From positions 1-41,445 of the forward strand of contig CAZAUT010000012.1 in NCBI GenBank assembly GCA_964488535.1: DNA of 41,445 nucleotides, read 5' to 3'. Positions 18,113-25,767 of the stretch are shown here, in pieces; position 1 is the stretch's first letter, and each line of letters opens with the position of its first letter. The notes beneath the pieces are model-generated. The model worked only from the letters and a program-made list of their open reading frames with translations, was not told the origin of the DNA and did no database searches. A program made the position numbers and the translations under genes. This DNA comes from GWB1-38-13 sp964488535. GTDB taxonomy: Bacteria; Patescibacteriota; Microgenomatia; UBA8517.

Positions 18113-18140
18113 TTGAATTCCCATTTTTATACTATATAAT
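18113..18140 (+). promoter_or_regulatory. Promoter of the nagB-like gene
   Basis: TTGAAT (18113-18118), a 16-base spacer and a perfect TATAAT (18135-18140) lie 17 bases before the start codon of the nagB-like gene. The predicted leader is about 10 bases and has no Shine-Dalgarno sequence. Confidence 0.65.
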
Positions 18141-18157
18141 ATGCTAACTATATAACT

Positions 18158-18958
18158 ATGGGTTTAGAAGTAATAAAAGATATAACGGATACTAAACCTT
18201 CCCGTTTAAGTGTTTGTCCTCCGGAGGTGATAATATTACCCACACCTGAAGATGTTGATAATCATGTCGGAAATCTCCTCATTAAGCAAATTCAAGATAA
18301 ACCGGATTCAATATTGACTTTAGCTACAGGGTCTTCGCCGATAGGTGCTTATCGGCAAATAATCGACGCACATAATCGAGGGTTAAATATGCGTTATTTG
18401 ACAACGATGAATCTTGATGAATATTGGAAAATTCCCACAGACCATCCATTAAGCTACAAACGCTTCATGGATGAAAATTTATTTATGTTCGTTAACATTC
18501 CCCCGAACCAACGTTTCATCCCCAATAGCGACGCCCTCAACCCCTATATTGAAGCTGCCAGATATGATCGCATCATTACCGAACATGGACCGTCTGATCT
18601 GGTCATACTTGGAATCGGACCTAAGTTGACCGGCCATATTGCTTTTAATGGCCCAGGGTCACCAATAAACTGTAGAACTAGAGTTATCTCTTTGGACGAA
18701 GACACCATTGAAGCCAACTCAAGATTTTGTGGTGGAGATAAAACTCAAGTTCCCCGTATGGCCATTTCCCAGGGTGTTCAAAATATATTAGAGGGGTGTA
18801 AAATTATTCTGATAGCAAAAGGTGTGGGTAAGGCGGAAGGAATAAAAAGTGCACTTGAAGGACCGATCGGAACACACATGCCTGCATCACTCTTAAGATA
18901 TCACCCCAATACCACCTTTATATTGGACACAGAAGCCGCAAGTCTACTGCAAAGATAA
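18158..18958 (+). CDS. NagB-family glucosamine-6-phosphate deaminase-like protein with altered active site
   Basis: Belongs to the glucosamine-6-phosphate isomerase/deaminase family (NagB, SIS-like Rossmann fold). Visible motifs are LTLATGSSPIGAY (53-65), LTTMNLDEYW (81-90, with the general-base Asp87), VILGIGPKLTGHIAFNGPG (149-167) and the C-terminal KAEGIKSALEGPIG. Compared with E. coli NagB the catalytic His143 is kept (H160), but Asp141 is Thr158 and Glu148 is Gly165, and GIGPKLTGH differs from the usual GVGNDGH. These residues assist sugar-ring opening, so deaminase activity is doubtful. It may be a changed enzyme or a GlcN6P sensor. It follows glmS with its own promoter, and its end nearly touches a minus-strand gene. 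Confidence 0.85.
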   Translation: MGLEVIKDITDTKPSRLSVCPPEVIILPTPEDVDNHVGNLLIKQIQDKPDSILTLATGSSPIGAYRQIIDAHNRGLNMRYLTTMNLDEYWKIPTDHPLSYKRFMDENLFMFVNIPPNQRFIPNSDALNPYIEAARYDRIITEHGPSDLVILGIGPKLTGHIAFNGPGSPINCRTRVISLDEDTIEANSRFCGGDKTQVPRMAISQGVQNILEGCKIILIAKGVGKAEGIKSALEGPIGTHMPASLLRYHPNTTFILDTEAASLLQR

Positions 18959-18959
18959 T

Positions 18960-19214
18960 TTAGTTTGACCTATCTTCAAGTAATTTTTTCAATGCTAATT
19001 TATCAACTTTGCTAGCAGCAGCTCTTATTCCTTCAATGCCTTCAATGGTACGCCCACCATATTTTTCAGTTAATTCTGCATCTCTTCTTAATGCACGTAT
19101 GTATCCTTGATATTCTTCAGACATAATAGAAACTGTTCCTTTAACCGCGAGATCTCCCCCCATTGCACTCAATTCATATTCTGTTACCGAACCTTCTTTT
19201 TTCAAACCTGCCAT
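18960..19214 (-). CDS. Hypothetical 84-aa protein
   Basis: I do not recognise this family. From the ATG at 19214 the protein starts MAGLKKEGSVTEYELSAMGG. It contains SEEYQGYIRALRRDAELTEKYGG and ends in a charged helical tail (KVDKLALKKLLEDRSN). It is mostly helical in appearance, with no signal peptide or membrane helix. The frame extends upstream to a TTG at 19286, but a TATAAT box at 19225-19230 (minus strand) sits 10 bases before the chosen ATG and argues for the short form. It is divergent from the PP2C gene and abuts the nagB-like gene tail to tail. Coding status is likely but not certain. Confidence 0.55.
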   Translation of the reverse strand: MAGLKKEGSVTEYELSAMGGDLAVKGTVSIMSEEYQGYIRALRRDAELTEKYGGRTIEGIEGIRAAASKVDKLALKKLLEDRSN

Positions 19215-19259
19215 AATAATCTGCATTATATCAAATACTCTCAATTTTATAAAAATATC

Positions 19260-19287
19260 TTTACGAAGGCTATTTTCATGATACAAT
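19260..19287 (+). promoter_or_regulatory. Putative promoter of the PP2C gene
   Basis: TTTACG (19260-19265), a 16-base spacer and TACAAT (19282-19287) lie 13 bases before the ATG at 19301. The TACAAT overlaps the earlier in-frame ATG at 19286, which argues against that start. Confidence 0.45.
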
Positions 19288-19300
19288 GTTGCATATTATT

Positions 19301-20395
19301 ATGGGCCTGTTACAAGAATCCAGAGTCGCCCAACCTGATCATTTACCTCCTTTTTTTCCTGAAAGTAATTTTTGGTTTGAACCGCCTGATCCCAACGTAC
19401 TGCTTCAATCGAAAACTACCGAGCTTCAATTAACTAACGGTCAAAATGAAATAAATTTGAGCATTGGGGTTGAAACCGCTCCGGCCTATGGTATCGAGGA
19501 CAGACTCAATGAAGATTGCCCGATGATTATTCCTATGGGAAAAGGACGGCTTTTGGTTGCAGTACACGACGGAGCATCAAGCAGAAAACCCGTTTATGGT
19601 TTGGCGGCTCTTGGGGTTAAAGGTTCTTATTATGTATCCCATTTGGTAAGTTTACGATTTTCACTCTCAGATGAATGTCAGGAACTATCAGAATGTCCTG
19701 ACATTACCGCTGGTGATGTTATGAGAAAAGTAAACGGATGGTTGAATCAGGAATTGAGTAAAGTTCCGGGGGTTAATTATGGCGATGTACTAAGTATTCC
19801 CGGAATGTCAGCCACGTACGCTCTTATAGATGCGCCGAAAAATGAAATTACTATCGCGCATGTTGCCGATACCATAGCCGTCATCCAAAAGCCTGATAAA
19901 CAAATTGAAATTCTCACCTTCGATCAAAATTGTAGATTTGACGATGAAACATTAGCGTTGGTCAAATGTATTGCACGTGAGAATAATTGTACTCCACTCG
20001 AAGTGGTTAATAACGAACAACTCTACAAGCCGGTTAAAGATCAATTGGCTCGAACATTTATAGAAAAAATAAATACTCCAAATGGCTGCGGAATATTAAA
20101 TGGCCAGCCTGAACTTCTGACCAACGGATTAATTTATGAAAATAAAACTTATATTACACCTGGTTCAGTTTTAGTTATGGCTTCAGATGGGATGACAGAT
20201 TCGTACCAGGGAGAAGGTCTGTGTGAACTGGAGGTTGTCGAATTATTTATGAAAGATGTTAATCAGATAAGAATTGGTGAAAGTTTCCAAATGACCAGGA
20301 TAAATTCTGAACATTTTTTAAACGACCCTCACCTTATCAAGCACCCCCGGCTCATAAACGATGATAGAACAATAATTCGAGTAGAAATAACTTAG
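19301..20395 (+). CDS. PP2C-family (PPM) protein phosphatase
   Basis: Metal-dependent serine/threonine phosphatase. The PPM motifs appear in order: EDRLNEDCPMI (motif with the first metal Asp, near residue 70), VAVHDGASS (near 90), GMSATYALIDAP, IAHVADTIAVI (position of the GDSR strand), LVMASDGMTD (near 297) and DDRTIIRVEIT at the C-terminus. The metal-binding aspartates of the family are all present. It is about 364 aa from the ATG at 19301; an ATG five codons upstream is also in frame. It has no membrane segment. In Bacillus a PP2C enzyme (PrpC) reverses phosphorylation of YvcK, which is encoded 3 kb away here, so YvcK or GlmS is a possible target. That link is inference. Confidence 0.85.
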   Translation: MGLLQESRVAQPDHLPPFFPESNFWFEPPDPNVLLQSKTTELQLTNGQNEINLSIGVETAPAYGIEDRLNEDCPMIIPMGKGRLLVAVHDGASSRKPVYGLAALGVKGSYYVSHLVSLRFSLSDECQELSECPDITAGDVMRKVNGWLNQELSKVPGVNYGDVLSIPGMSATYALIDAPKNEITIAHVADTIAVIQKPDKQIEILTFDQNCRFDDETLALVKCIARENNCTPLEVVNNEQLYKPVKDQLARTFIEKINTPNGCGILNGQPELLTNGLIYENKTYITPGSVLVMASDGMTDSYQGEGLCELEVVELFMKDVNQIRIGESFQMTRINSEHFLNDPHLIKHPRLINDDRTIIRVEIT

Positions 20396-20420
20396 CATTG
20401 TATCCGGTAAGGATATTTTA
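20396..20420 (+). terminator. Weak terminator-like hairpin after the PP2C gene
   Basis: The stem TATCC (20401-20405) / GGATA (20411-20415) with a GGTAA loop is followed directly by TTTTATT. Five base pairs with low GC make it weak, but the position just after the stop codon and the T run fit an intrinsic terminator. Confidence 0.35.
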
Positions 20421-20448
20421 TTAAACTAATTAATTAAATAATTACAAT
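20421..20448 (+). promoter_or_regulatory. Putative aclBA promoter
   Basis: TTAAAC (20421-20426), 16 bases and TACAAT (20443-20448) lie 5 bases before the aclB ATG, so the transcript could begin at the start codon itself. Its AT-rich setting makes chance matches likely, hence moderate confidence. Confidence 0.45.
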
Positions 20449-20453
20449 CAAAT

Positions 20454-21614
20454 ATGGCTCGCACAAAAATTTCTGAATATAAAGCAAAGTCGATTTTGGC
20501 TTCCGTATCTTCCTCAAAGTATAACGGCTTACCTTTAAAAATATCCGACGATTTAGATAAAACAATTTCCCTCTTATCCGACATTCAATGCTACGTAATT
20601 AAAGTTGATCAAGGAATAAAAAAAAGGCAGAAAAACGGATTACTTTACAAAGACATCGATAAAGTAAATTTACGGAGCAAGGCATATGCTCTTTTTAATA
20701 AAGGGTATGACAATCTGTTAATTGAAGAATTTATCCCCCATTCGGAAAATGAAGAGTTTTATTTGTCTCTGGAACGGCAAAGAGCAGGTATTTTTGCTTA
20801 CTATTCAAAAAAAGGTGGGGTGGATGTTGAGCAAAACAAAAGTGAAGTGAGGCATGATTTGTTAAATGATAAAACATTTTCTAAGATCGATAACTACTTC
20901 AAATTGAGATCCGGTATTACAAAAAAGATATTTACTGTCTTTGAGGATCAATACTTTTCTTTTGTAGAAACCAACCCTTTTTTGGTTCGTGTGGGTATTC
21001 CTGTCTTTTTGGATTTAGCCGTAGAAGTCGATGATACCGCAGAAAATCTGACGGGTATAAAGTGGGCACGAAGCGATTTTTCCCAGACAAACCACAATCT
21101 CACACCCGAAGAATCTGCGGTCAAACTACTTGCTGATAAAAGTTCGGCGTCACTAAAACTAAAGGTCCTAAATCAAAATGGAAGTATTTTTACCTTATTT
21201 TCAGGCGGTGGTGCAAGTATAGTTCTTGCTGACGAAATCGGAAATTCTGGAAAAGCCCATGAGCTGGCAAACTATGCAGAGTATAGCGGAAATCCAAATG
21301 AGGATGAAACGTATCTCTTTACTAAAAATATATTATCGCTTGTTACAAAATCTACGGGTAAAAATAAAGTATTATATATTGCAGGCGGAGTAGCTAATTT
21401 CACTGACATCCGTTCTACTTTCAAAGGTGTAATAAAAGCTTTGAAAGAAGAAGGTAACAAATTAAAAAGTCAAGGTGTTAAAGTATACGTAAGACGTGGT
21501 GGTCCACACCAGGAGGAGGGGCTAAAAATGATGCATGATTGCTTGAATCATCTCGAAATACTCGGTCGGATCGCAGGACCAGAAGAAATATTAACTGACA
21601 TTATTATTAAATAA
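20454..21614 (+). CDS. aclB: ATP-citrate lyase, small (citrate/ATP-binding) subunit
   Basis: N-terminal half-type subunit of ATP-citrate lyase, related to succinyl-CoA synthetase beta and to residues 1-420 of human ACLY. Close matches to the family are LIEEFIPHSENEEFYLSL near residue 88 and KKGGVDV. FVETNPFLV and ASLKLKVLNQNGSIFTL follow, and then FSGGGASIVLADE, HELANYAEYSGNP, the citrate-binding GGVANFTDIRSTFKG and VYVRRGGPHQEEG. The Asn-Phe-Thr and Arg residues that hold citrate in ACLY are conserved. Length is 386 aa, as in two-subunit enzymes. The stop overlaps the aclA ATG by one base (TAATG), so the two are co-translated. The symbol follows green sulfur bacteria, where AclB is the small subunit. 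Confidence 0.93.
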   Translation: MARTKISEYKAKSILASVSSSKYNGLPLKISDDLDKTISLLSDIQCYVIKVDQGIKKRQKNGLLYKDIDKVNLRSKAYALFNKGYDNLLIEEFIPHSENEEFYLSLERQRAGIFAYYSKKGGVDVEQNKSEVRHDLLNDKTFSKIDNYFKLRSGITKKIFTVFEDQYFSFVETNPFLVRVGIPVFLDLAVEVDDTAENLTGIKWARSDFSQTNHNLTPEESAVKLLADKSSASLKLKVLNQNGSIFTLFSGGGASIVLADEIGNSGKAHELANYAEYSGNPNEDETYLFTKNILSLVTKSTGKNKVLYIAGGVANFTDIRSTFKGVIKALKEEGNKLKSQGVKVYVRRGGPHQEEGLKMMHDCLNHLEILGRIAGPEEILTDIIIK

Positions 21615-23410
21615 TGACAACAGATATTAATAAACTAAGAAAAACTAGTCCGAAAATTATTGTTATCGGTGAATATTCATCTATAATCCAATCGATTATG
21701 GATTACGATTTCTTATGCAAAAAAGAATCTCCTTCTATACAAGCGATTGTCGGAGCAAACAAAAGAGGGCAAAGGTATTTCTGGGGAAAGAATGAAGTTC
21801 TTATTCCATTTTATAACAATTTGGATGAAACACCCAATCGTCTGAATGACAAAATTAACTTCTTTTTGAATGTTACGTCCGCTAGAAGAGTCAAATCAAC
21901 CTCAGAAATAACCATTGGTAATCTTAAAAATATATTGGGGGGGGTAATTTTTGCCGAAAATACTCCTGAAAAAAGTACTCTCGATCTTTTGGACAATATA
22001 AAAAATAAGGATATATTTTTGATCGGACCTTCCAGCGTCGGGTTATTAATACCGGGTACATTAAAACTTGGAGCAATAGGGGGTGTTGAAACCAAACAGC
22101 TTTACAACCCCGTCCTTTATAATACGGGTAATATTGCTGTTTTTTCCGCCTCAGGGGGGATGACAAATGAGCTCATCAATATCCTTTCCGGTTTTGGAAA
22201 AAGGATATCGTTTTGTTTATCCTTCGGAGCAGACAGATTTCCTCTAACATCACCTACCGATGCAATTCTTGCAGCCGAAAACGATCTCAAAACAACACAT
22301 ATTGTATATTTCGGCGAATTGGGCGGAACGGATGAGTACGATATTGCTGAATTAATAAAATCTGGAAAAATTAAAAAGCCCATAATTGCATACATTGGAG
22401 GATCTATATCAGATTATTTTCCAGTCCCACCACAATTCGGACATGCGAAGGCTTTGGCAAAAAACCGGTTTGAATCTTCAAAAGAAAAACTGGAAGCATT
22501 AAAAGAATGCGGTGCAAAAACAGCCTCATCCTTTACCGAATTTGTAAAAATGATTAAATCTATTCCAAACATCGGAAAGGATCTTTTTATAATTGATACT
22601 ACTAATCAGGATACACATGTTCGTAAAAAATCTCTTTTCGCCTCATCAATATCTAAAGAAACATCCAATGGAGTCGAAATACTAGAAGAAAATCAACTAA
22701 GCCTAGCTAAAAACCATAGTTTTTCTTATATCGTTTCCTCAATGCTTTTGGGGAAAAAGATAAAATCCAAAGAAATGGAAGAATTTACGGATCTTACGCT
22801 AAAACTTCTCGTGGATAACGGACCTTCAGTTTCCGGAACATTGAATACGATCATTACTACGCGTGCAGGTAAAGACCTTGTGTCGTCCCTTGTGGCAGGA
22901 CTTTTAACTATTGGAAAACGTTTTGGCGGATCGGTAAACGGGGCAGCGGATAATTGGTTAAATGGAGTTATGTCTAATATCAATGCATATGATTTTGTTG
23001 AAGATTTTTCGAAAAACGCGAAAGTAATTGAGGGCATAGGACATAAGAAATATCGCATAGACAATCCGGATCCAAGGGTTGGTGAGCTTACAAAATGGTC
23101 TAAAAAACTAAAATACGGGAAATTCTTGAAATTTGCCCGAAGTGTTGAAACAATTACATCGGGAAAAAAAGCAAATCTAATCCTCAATGTGGATGGTGCT
23201 ATGGCTGCCATATTTTTGGATATTTTATCCGAAAAAGAAGGATTTTCTTTAAAAGAACTGAAAGAACTTACAAAAGTTGAGTTCTTTAATGCTTTTTTTG
23301 TGATTCCACGTTCGGTCGGCTTCATAGCACACTATCTTGACCAAGAAAGACTCGATGAAGGACTTTTCAGACTTCCAATAGAAGAAATATCTTATGTAAA
23401 AAGACCCTAA
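21614..23410 (+). CDS. aclA: ATP-citrate lyase, large (catalytic) subunit
   Basis: With aclB this cleaves citrate and CoA, using ATP, to acetyl-CoA and oxaloacetate. The CoA-ligase part shows RYFWGKNEVLIPFYNN, LIGPSSVG, FSASGGMTNELINI, GELGGTDEYDIAELI and the phosphohistidine motif QFGHAKA (His277). The citrate-synthase-like part shows NGPSVSGTLNTII, TRAGKDLVSSLVAGLLTIG, EGIGHKKYRIDNPDPR, NLILNVDG and GFIAHYLDQERLDEGLFR. Of the three lyase-site residues of human ACLY, His975 and Asp1026 are kept (H477, D527), but His900 is Asn402, since DHGP reads DNGP here. Citrate binding and phosphorylation look intact; lyase chemistry may be altered. Length (598 aa) is normal. Its end overlaps the oppositely oriented yvcK by 4 bases. 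Confidence 0.93.
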   Translation: MTTDINKLRKTSPKIIVIGEYSSIIQSIMDYDFLCKKESPSIQAIVGANKRGQRYFWGKNEVLIPFYNNLDETPNRLNDKINFFLNVTSARRVKSTSEITIGNLKNILGGVIFAENTPEKSTLDLLDNIKNKDIFLIGPSSVGLLIPGTLKLGAIGGVETKQLYNPVLYNTGNIAVFSASGGMTNELINILSGFGKRISFCLSFGADRFPLTSPTDAILAAENDLKTTHIVYFGELGGTDEYDIAELIKSGKIKKPIIAYIGGSISDYFPVPPQFGHAKALAKNRFESSKEKLEALKECGAKTASSFTEFVKMIKSIPNIGKDLFIIDTTNQDTHVRKKSLFASSISKETSNGVEILEENQLSLAKNHSFSYIVSSMLLGKKIKSKEMEEFTDLTLKLLVDNGPSVSGTLNTIITTRAGKDLVSSLVAGLLTIGKRFGGSVNGAADNWLNGVMSNINAYDFVEDFSKNAKVIEGIGHKKYRIDNPDPRVGELTKWSKKLKYGKFLKFARSVETITSGKKANLILNVDGAMAAIFLDILSEKEGFSLKELKELTKVEFFNAFFVIPRSVGFIAHYLDQERLDEGLFRLPIEEISYVKRP

Positions 23411-24429
23411 ACAGAAAGAACCGACTCTGCTAAATTAACGGAGTCATGACGGATCAGATGTTCTTTAGAAAAATACTTCCCTACTTTTGCTTTTATAACT
23501 TTTATATTCGGAAAAAGCTTTAGACACTTTTTTTCATCAATATCCACCAGTTCTTGACCTTCTCCATGATAAATTTTTACCACTTCGGAATCAATTTTGC
23601 GATTATTGGCAATCACGGTGATTTTTCTTTTAGTATAATCAAGATAAAATATAAGCGCTTTAATGTAATCAGAGGCGCGATAATATTCAGTTTCGCCTTT
23701 TTTGGTACATAAATTAAGTATAAATACAAGCTTTGCCTTGGATTTTAATATTGCTTCTTTTACTCCATCAACAAGAAGATGGGGCAAAATACTGGTGTAC
23801 AAGTCTCCCGGAGCAAAAACAATTTTATCCGCATTTTTTATAGCCTCGAGCACATTGGGGTTCACATCGGCACGGGTGTCGAAATAGATACGAACAATTC
23901 TATCCTCTGGATCATAGTTCTTTTCATTCCCGCGCAGATCTATATGTGTCTCTCCCTCAATTTTTACTCCTTTGGAAGTTTCTGCAACCAAGTTTACATC
24001 CGAAAGACTAACTGGCATTATATTTGCTACAACCCTGAAAAGAGCTCTTTCTGAATTAATACCCCTGTCTTGCCCCTTATAAATATTTTCTAGCCTGGCA
24101 GTCAGTAAATTACCGAACGAATGACCTTTTAACGGACCGTTTATGTCCTGTAAACGGTCATCGAAAAGTTTTTGAGCAACTTTCTGCTGCTCAGGATCCT
24201 CCATAAGCGCCAGCAAACATCTTCTTATATCACCGGGTGGTAAAACACCCAGTTCCGTCCTTAATCTTCCCGAGCTCCCTCCGCTGTCCCAACAGCTCAC
24301 AACTGCCGTAATTAAACGGGTATCGTTGAGTTCTCTGAGACCATTAAGAAGATGAAAATGACCAGTACCCCCTCCGAAAGTTACAATGTTTTGTGTATAT
24401 TTCTTTTTTGAATTATCAAAATTTACCAT
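23407..24429 (-). CDS. yvcK: YvcK/GlmR-family UDP-sugar-binding regulator
   Basis: CofD-like Rossmann-fold protein of the YvcK (GlmR) family, which binds UDP-GlcNAc, supports cell-wall synthesis on gluconeogenic carbon sources and in Bacillus stimulates GlmS. Motifs are IVTFGGGTGHFHLLNGL near the N-terminus, AVVSCWDSGGSSGRLR, LPPGDIRRCLLAL, GHSFGNLLTARL and FAPGDLYTSILPHLLV. All are hallmarks of the family. I chose the ATG at 24429 (340 aa); a GTG nine codons upstream is in frame but falls in the AT-rich divergent promoter region. It is divergent from the GlmU-like gene, with starts only about 40 bases apart, which suggests joint control. Confidence 0.93.
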   Translation of the reverse strand: MVNFDNSKKKYTQNIVTFGGGTGHFHLLNGLRELNDTRLITAVVSCWDSGGSSGRLRTELGVLPPGDIRRCLLALMEDPEQQKVAQKLFDDRLQDINGPLKGHSFGNLLTARLENIYKGQDRGINSERALFRVVANIMPVSLSDVNLVAETSKGVKIEGETHIDLRGNEKNYDPEDRIVRIYFDTRADVNPNVLEAIKNADKIVFAPGDLYTSILPHLLVDGVKEAILKSKAKLVFILNLCTKKGETEYYRASDYIKALIFYLDYTKRKITVIANNRKIDSEVVKIYHGEGQELVDIDEKKCLKLFPNIKVIKAKVGKYFSKEHLIRHDSVNLAESVLSV

Positions 24430-24468
24430 CCTTGGATATGATATAATAATTTTCACATATTTGCACCC
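24430..24468. promoter_or_regulatory. Shared divergent promoter region, yvcK / glmU-like
   Basis: Only 39 bases separate the two start codons. A plus-strand TATAAT (24442-24447) lies 21 bases before the glmU-like ATG. The complementary strand of the same segment carries TATTATAT about 10 bases before the yvcK ATG. No convincing -35 is seen for either. Overlapping -10 boxes imply that the two transcripts compete or are co-regulated. Confidence 0.4.
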
Positions 24469-25767
24469 ATGTCTAACATAAATATTATAATCCTTGCCGG
24501 CGGGGTTAGTTCACGGTTTTGGCCACTTCAACAAAAAAATATATATAAATTCTTTGGCAACATCCCTTTTGATTTTCATTTAAAAAGGATTAAAAATTTA
24601 AATCCTTATAAAATCATAATTGTTACTAACGACATGATGAATATTTCGTATCAAAAAGCCAAAACCGTTGTTCAAAAAGGAATGGGCATGGCCGGAGGCG
24701 TATTAACCGCACTTGAAAACATTAATTTAGATGATGAACTACTTATCATCGGAGCAAATGATTATTATGACGATTCTCTATTTGAAAATTTTAAAAAACT
24801 ACGTAAGAATTTAAAGAAAAATAACCATTGTGCAATCGCTGCATACAAAACAATTAACTATTTCCCCGGAGGGTATTTAAAATTAAACGGGGATATTATT
24901 CAAGGTATTATTGAAAAACCTCCGCAAGATAAGGTTCCGTCAGATTATGTAAATTTAGTATTTCATTACTTTCCAAATGCAGGAATAATTTCGGAATCGC
25001 TCAAAATTTCGGTGACCGACAAAGATGATCTATATGAGACTGCGCTTGATAATTTGATCAAAAAGGGACAGGTTTTTAAATTAATAAAATACAAAGGGGT
25101 CTGGAAAAGCATCAAATATCCGTGGCAGGTTTTGGATGTTATGGATTTTTTCCTGGACAGTATCAAGGGGCAAACCATATCAAAAAATGCGCAAATATCG
25201 CATAAGGCAACCGTTAAAGGTAATGTAATTATTGAGAAAGGAGTAAGAATATTTGAAGGGGCAATTATTAACGGTCCCGTTTATATCGGGGAAAATACTG
25301 TAATCGCCAACAACGCACTCGTTAGACATTCAATGATTGGAGAAAATTGTGTTATTGGTTATTCTTCAGAAGTCGCCCGTTCTTATTTTAAAAATGACGT
25401 TTGGTTACATAAAAATTATGTCGGCGATTCTGTTTTTGAAAGCAATATTTCTTTGGGTTCAGGAACAGTGACCGGTAATTTAAGGTTGGATGAGCAAAAC
25501 ATTATTGAAAAAGTAAAGGGAAATGTCATTGATACCAAAAGAAACAAATTGGGCGCAATAATCGGGTCAAATGTAAGAATCGGAATAAATGTTTCAATTA
25601 TGCCTGGAGTAAAAATCGGTAGCGGTTCATTCATTGGTCCGGCTACTTTGATTTATACTGATATACCCGATGATTCGTTTGTAAAAACAGCTAACAAATC
25701 TGTAATTACCAAAAATAAAATATCGGTTAAATTCGGCGGTCGTACCGAATTTAAAAATAAAATTTAA
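24469..25767 (+). CDS. GlmU-like sugar-1-phosphate nucleotidylyltransferase / acetyltransferase (archaeal type)
   Basis: Two-domain protein likely to make UDP-GlcNAc from GlcN-1-P, acetyl-CoA and UTP. The N-terminal nucleotidylyltransferase domain opens with IIILAGGVSSRFWPLQ, a variant of GGxGTRxxPL, and has LLIIGANDYYDD near residue 90 and GGYLKLNGDIIQGIIEKP. From about residue 235 a left-handed beta-helix of hexapeptide repeats follows. Segments LHKNYVGDSVFE, SLGSGTVTGNLRLDEQNI and KLGAIIGSNVRIGINVSIMPGVKIG match the acetyltransferase half of archaeal Sto0452/MJ1101-type enzymes, including the His, Tyr, Asn and Lys positions of that site. The substrate is inferred from the neighbours. The first domain also resembles mannose-1-phosphate guanylyltransferases. 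The stop overlaps the next ATG by one base. Confidence 0.8.
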   Translation: MSNINIIILAGGVSSRFWPLQQKNIYKFFGNIPFDFHLKRIKNLNPYKIIIVTNDMMNISYQKAKTVVQKGMGMAGGVLTALENINLDDELLIIGANDYYDDSLFENFKKLRKNLKKNNHCAIAAYKTINYFPGGYLKLNGDIIQGIIEKPPQDKVPSDYVNLVFHYFPNAGIISESLKISVTDKDDLYETALDNLIKKGQVFKLIKYKGVWKSIKYPWQVLDVMDFFLDSIKGQTISKNAQISHKATVKGNVIIEKGVRIFEGAIINGPVYIGENTVIANNALVRHSMIGENCVIGYSSEVARSYFKNDVWLHKNYVGDSVFESNISLGSGTVTGNLRLDEQNIIEKVKGNVIDTKRNKLGAIIGSNVRIGINVSIMPGVKIGSGSFIGPATLIYTDIPDDSFVKTANKSVITKNKISVKFGGRTEFKNKI

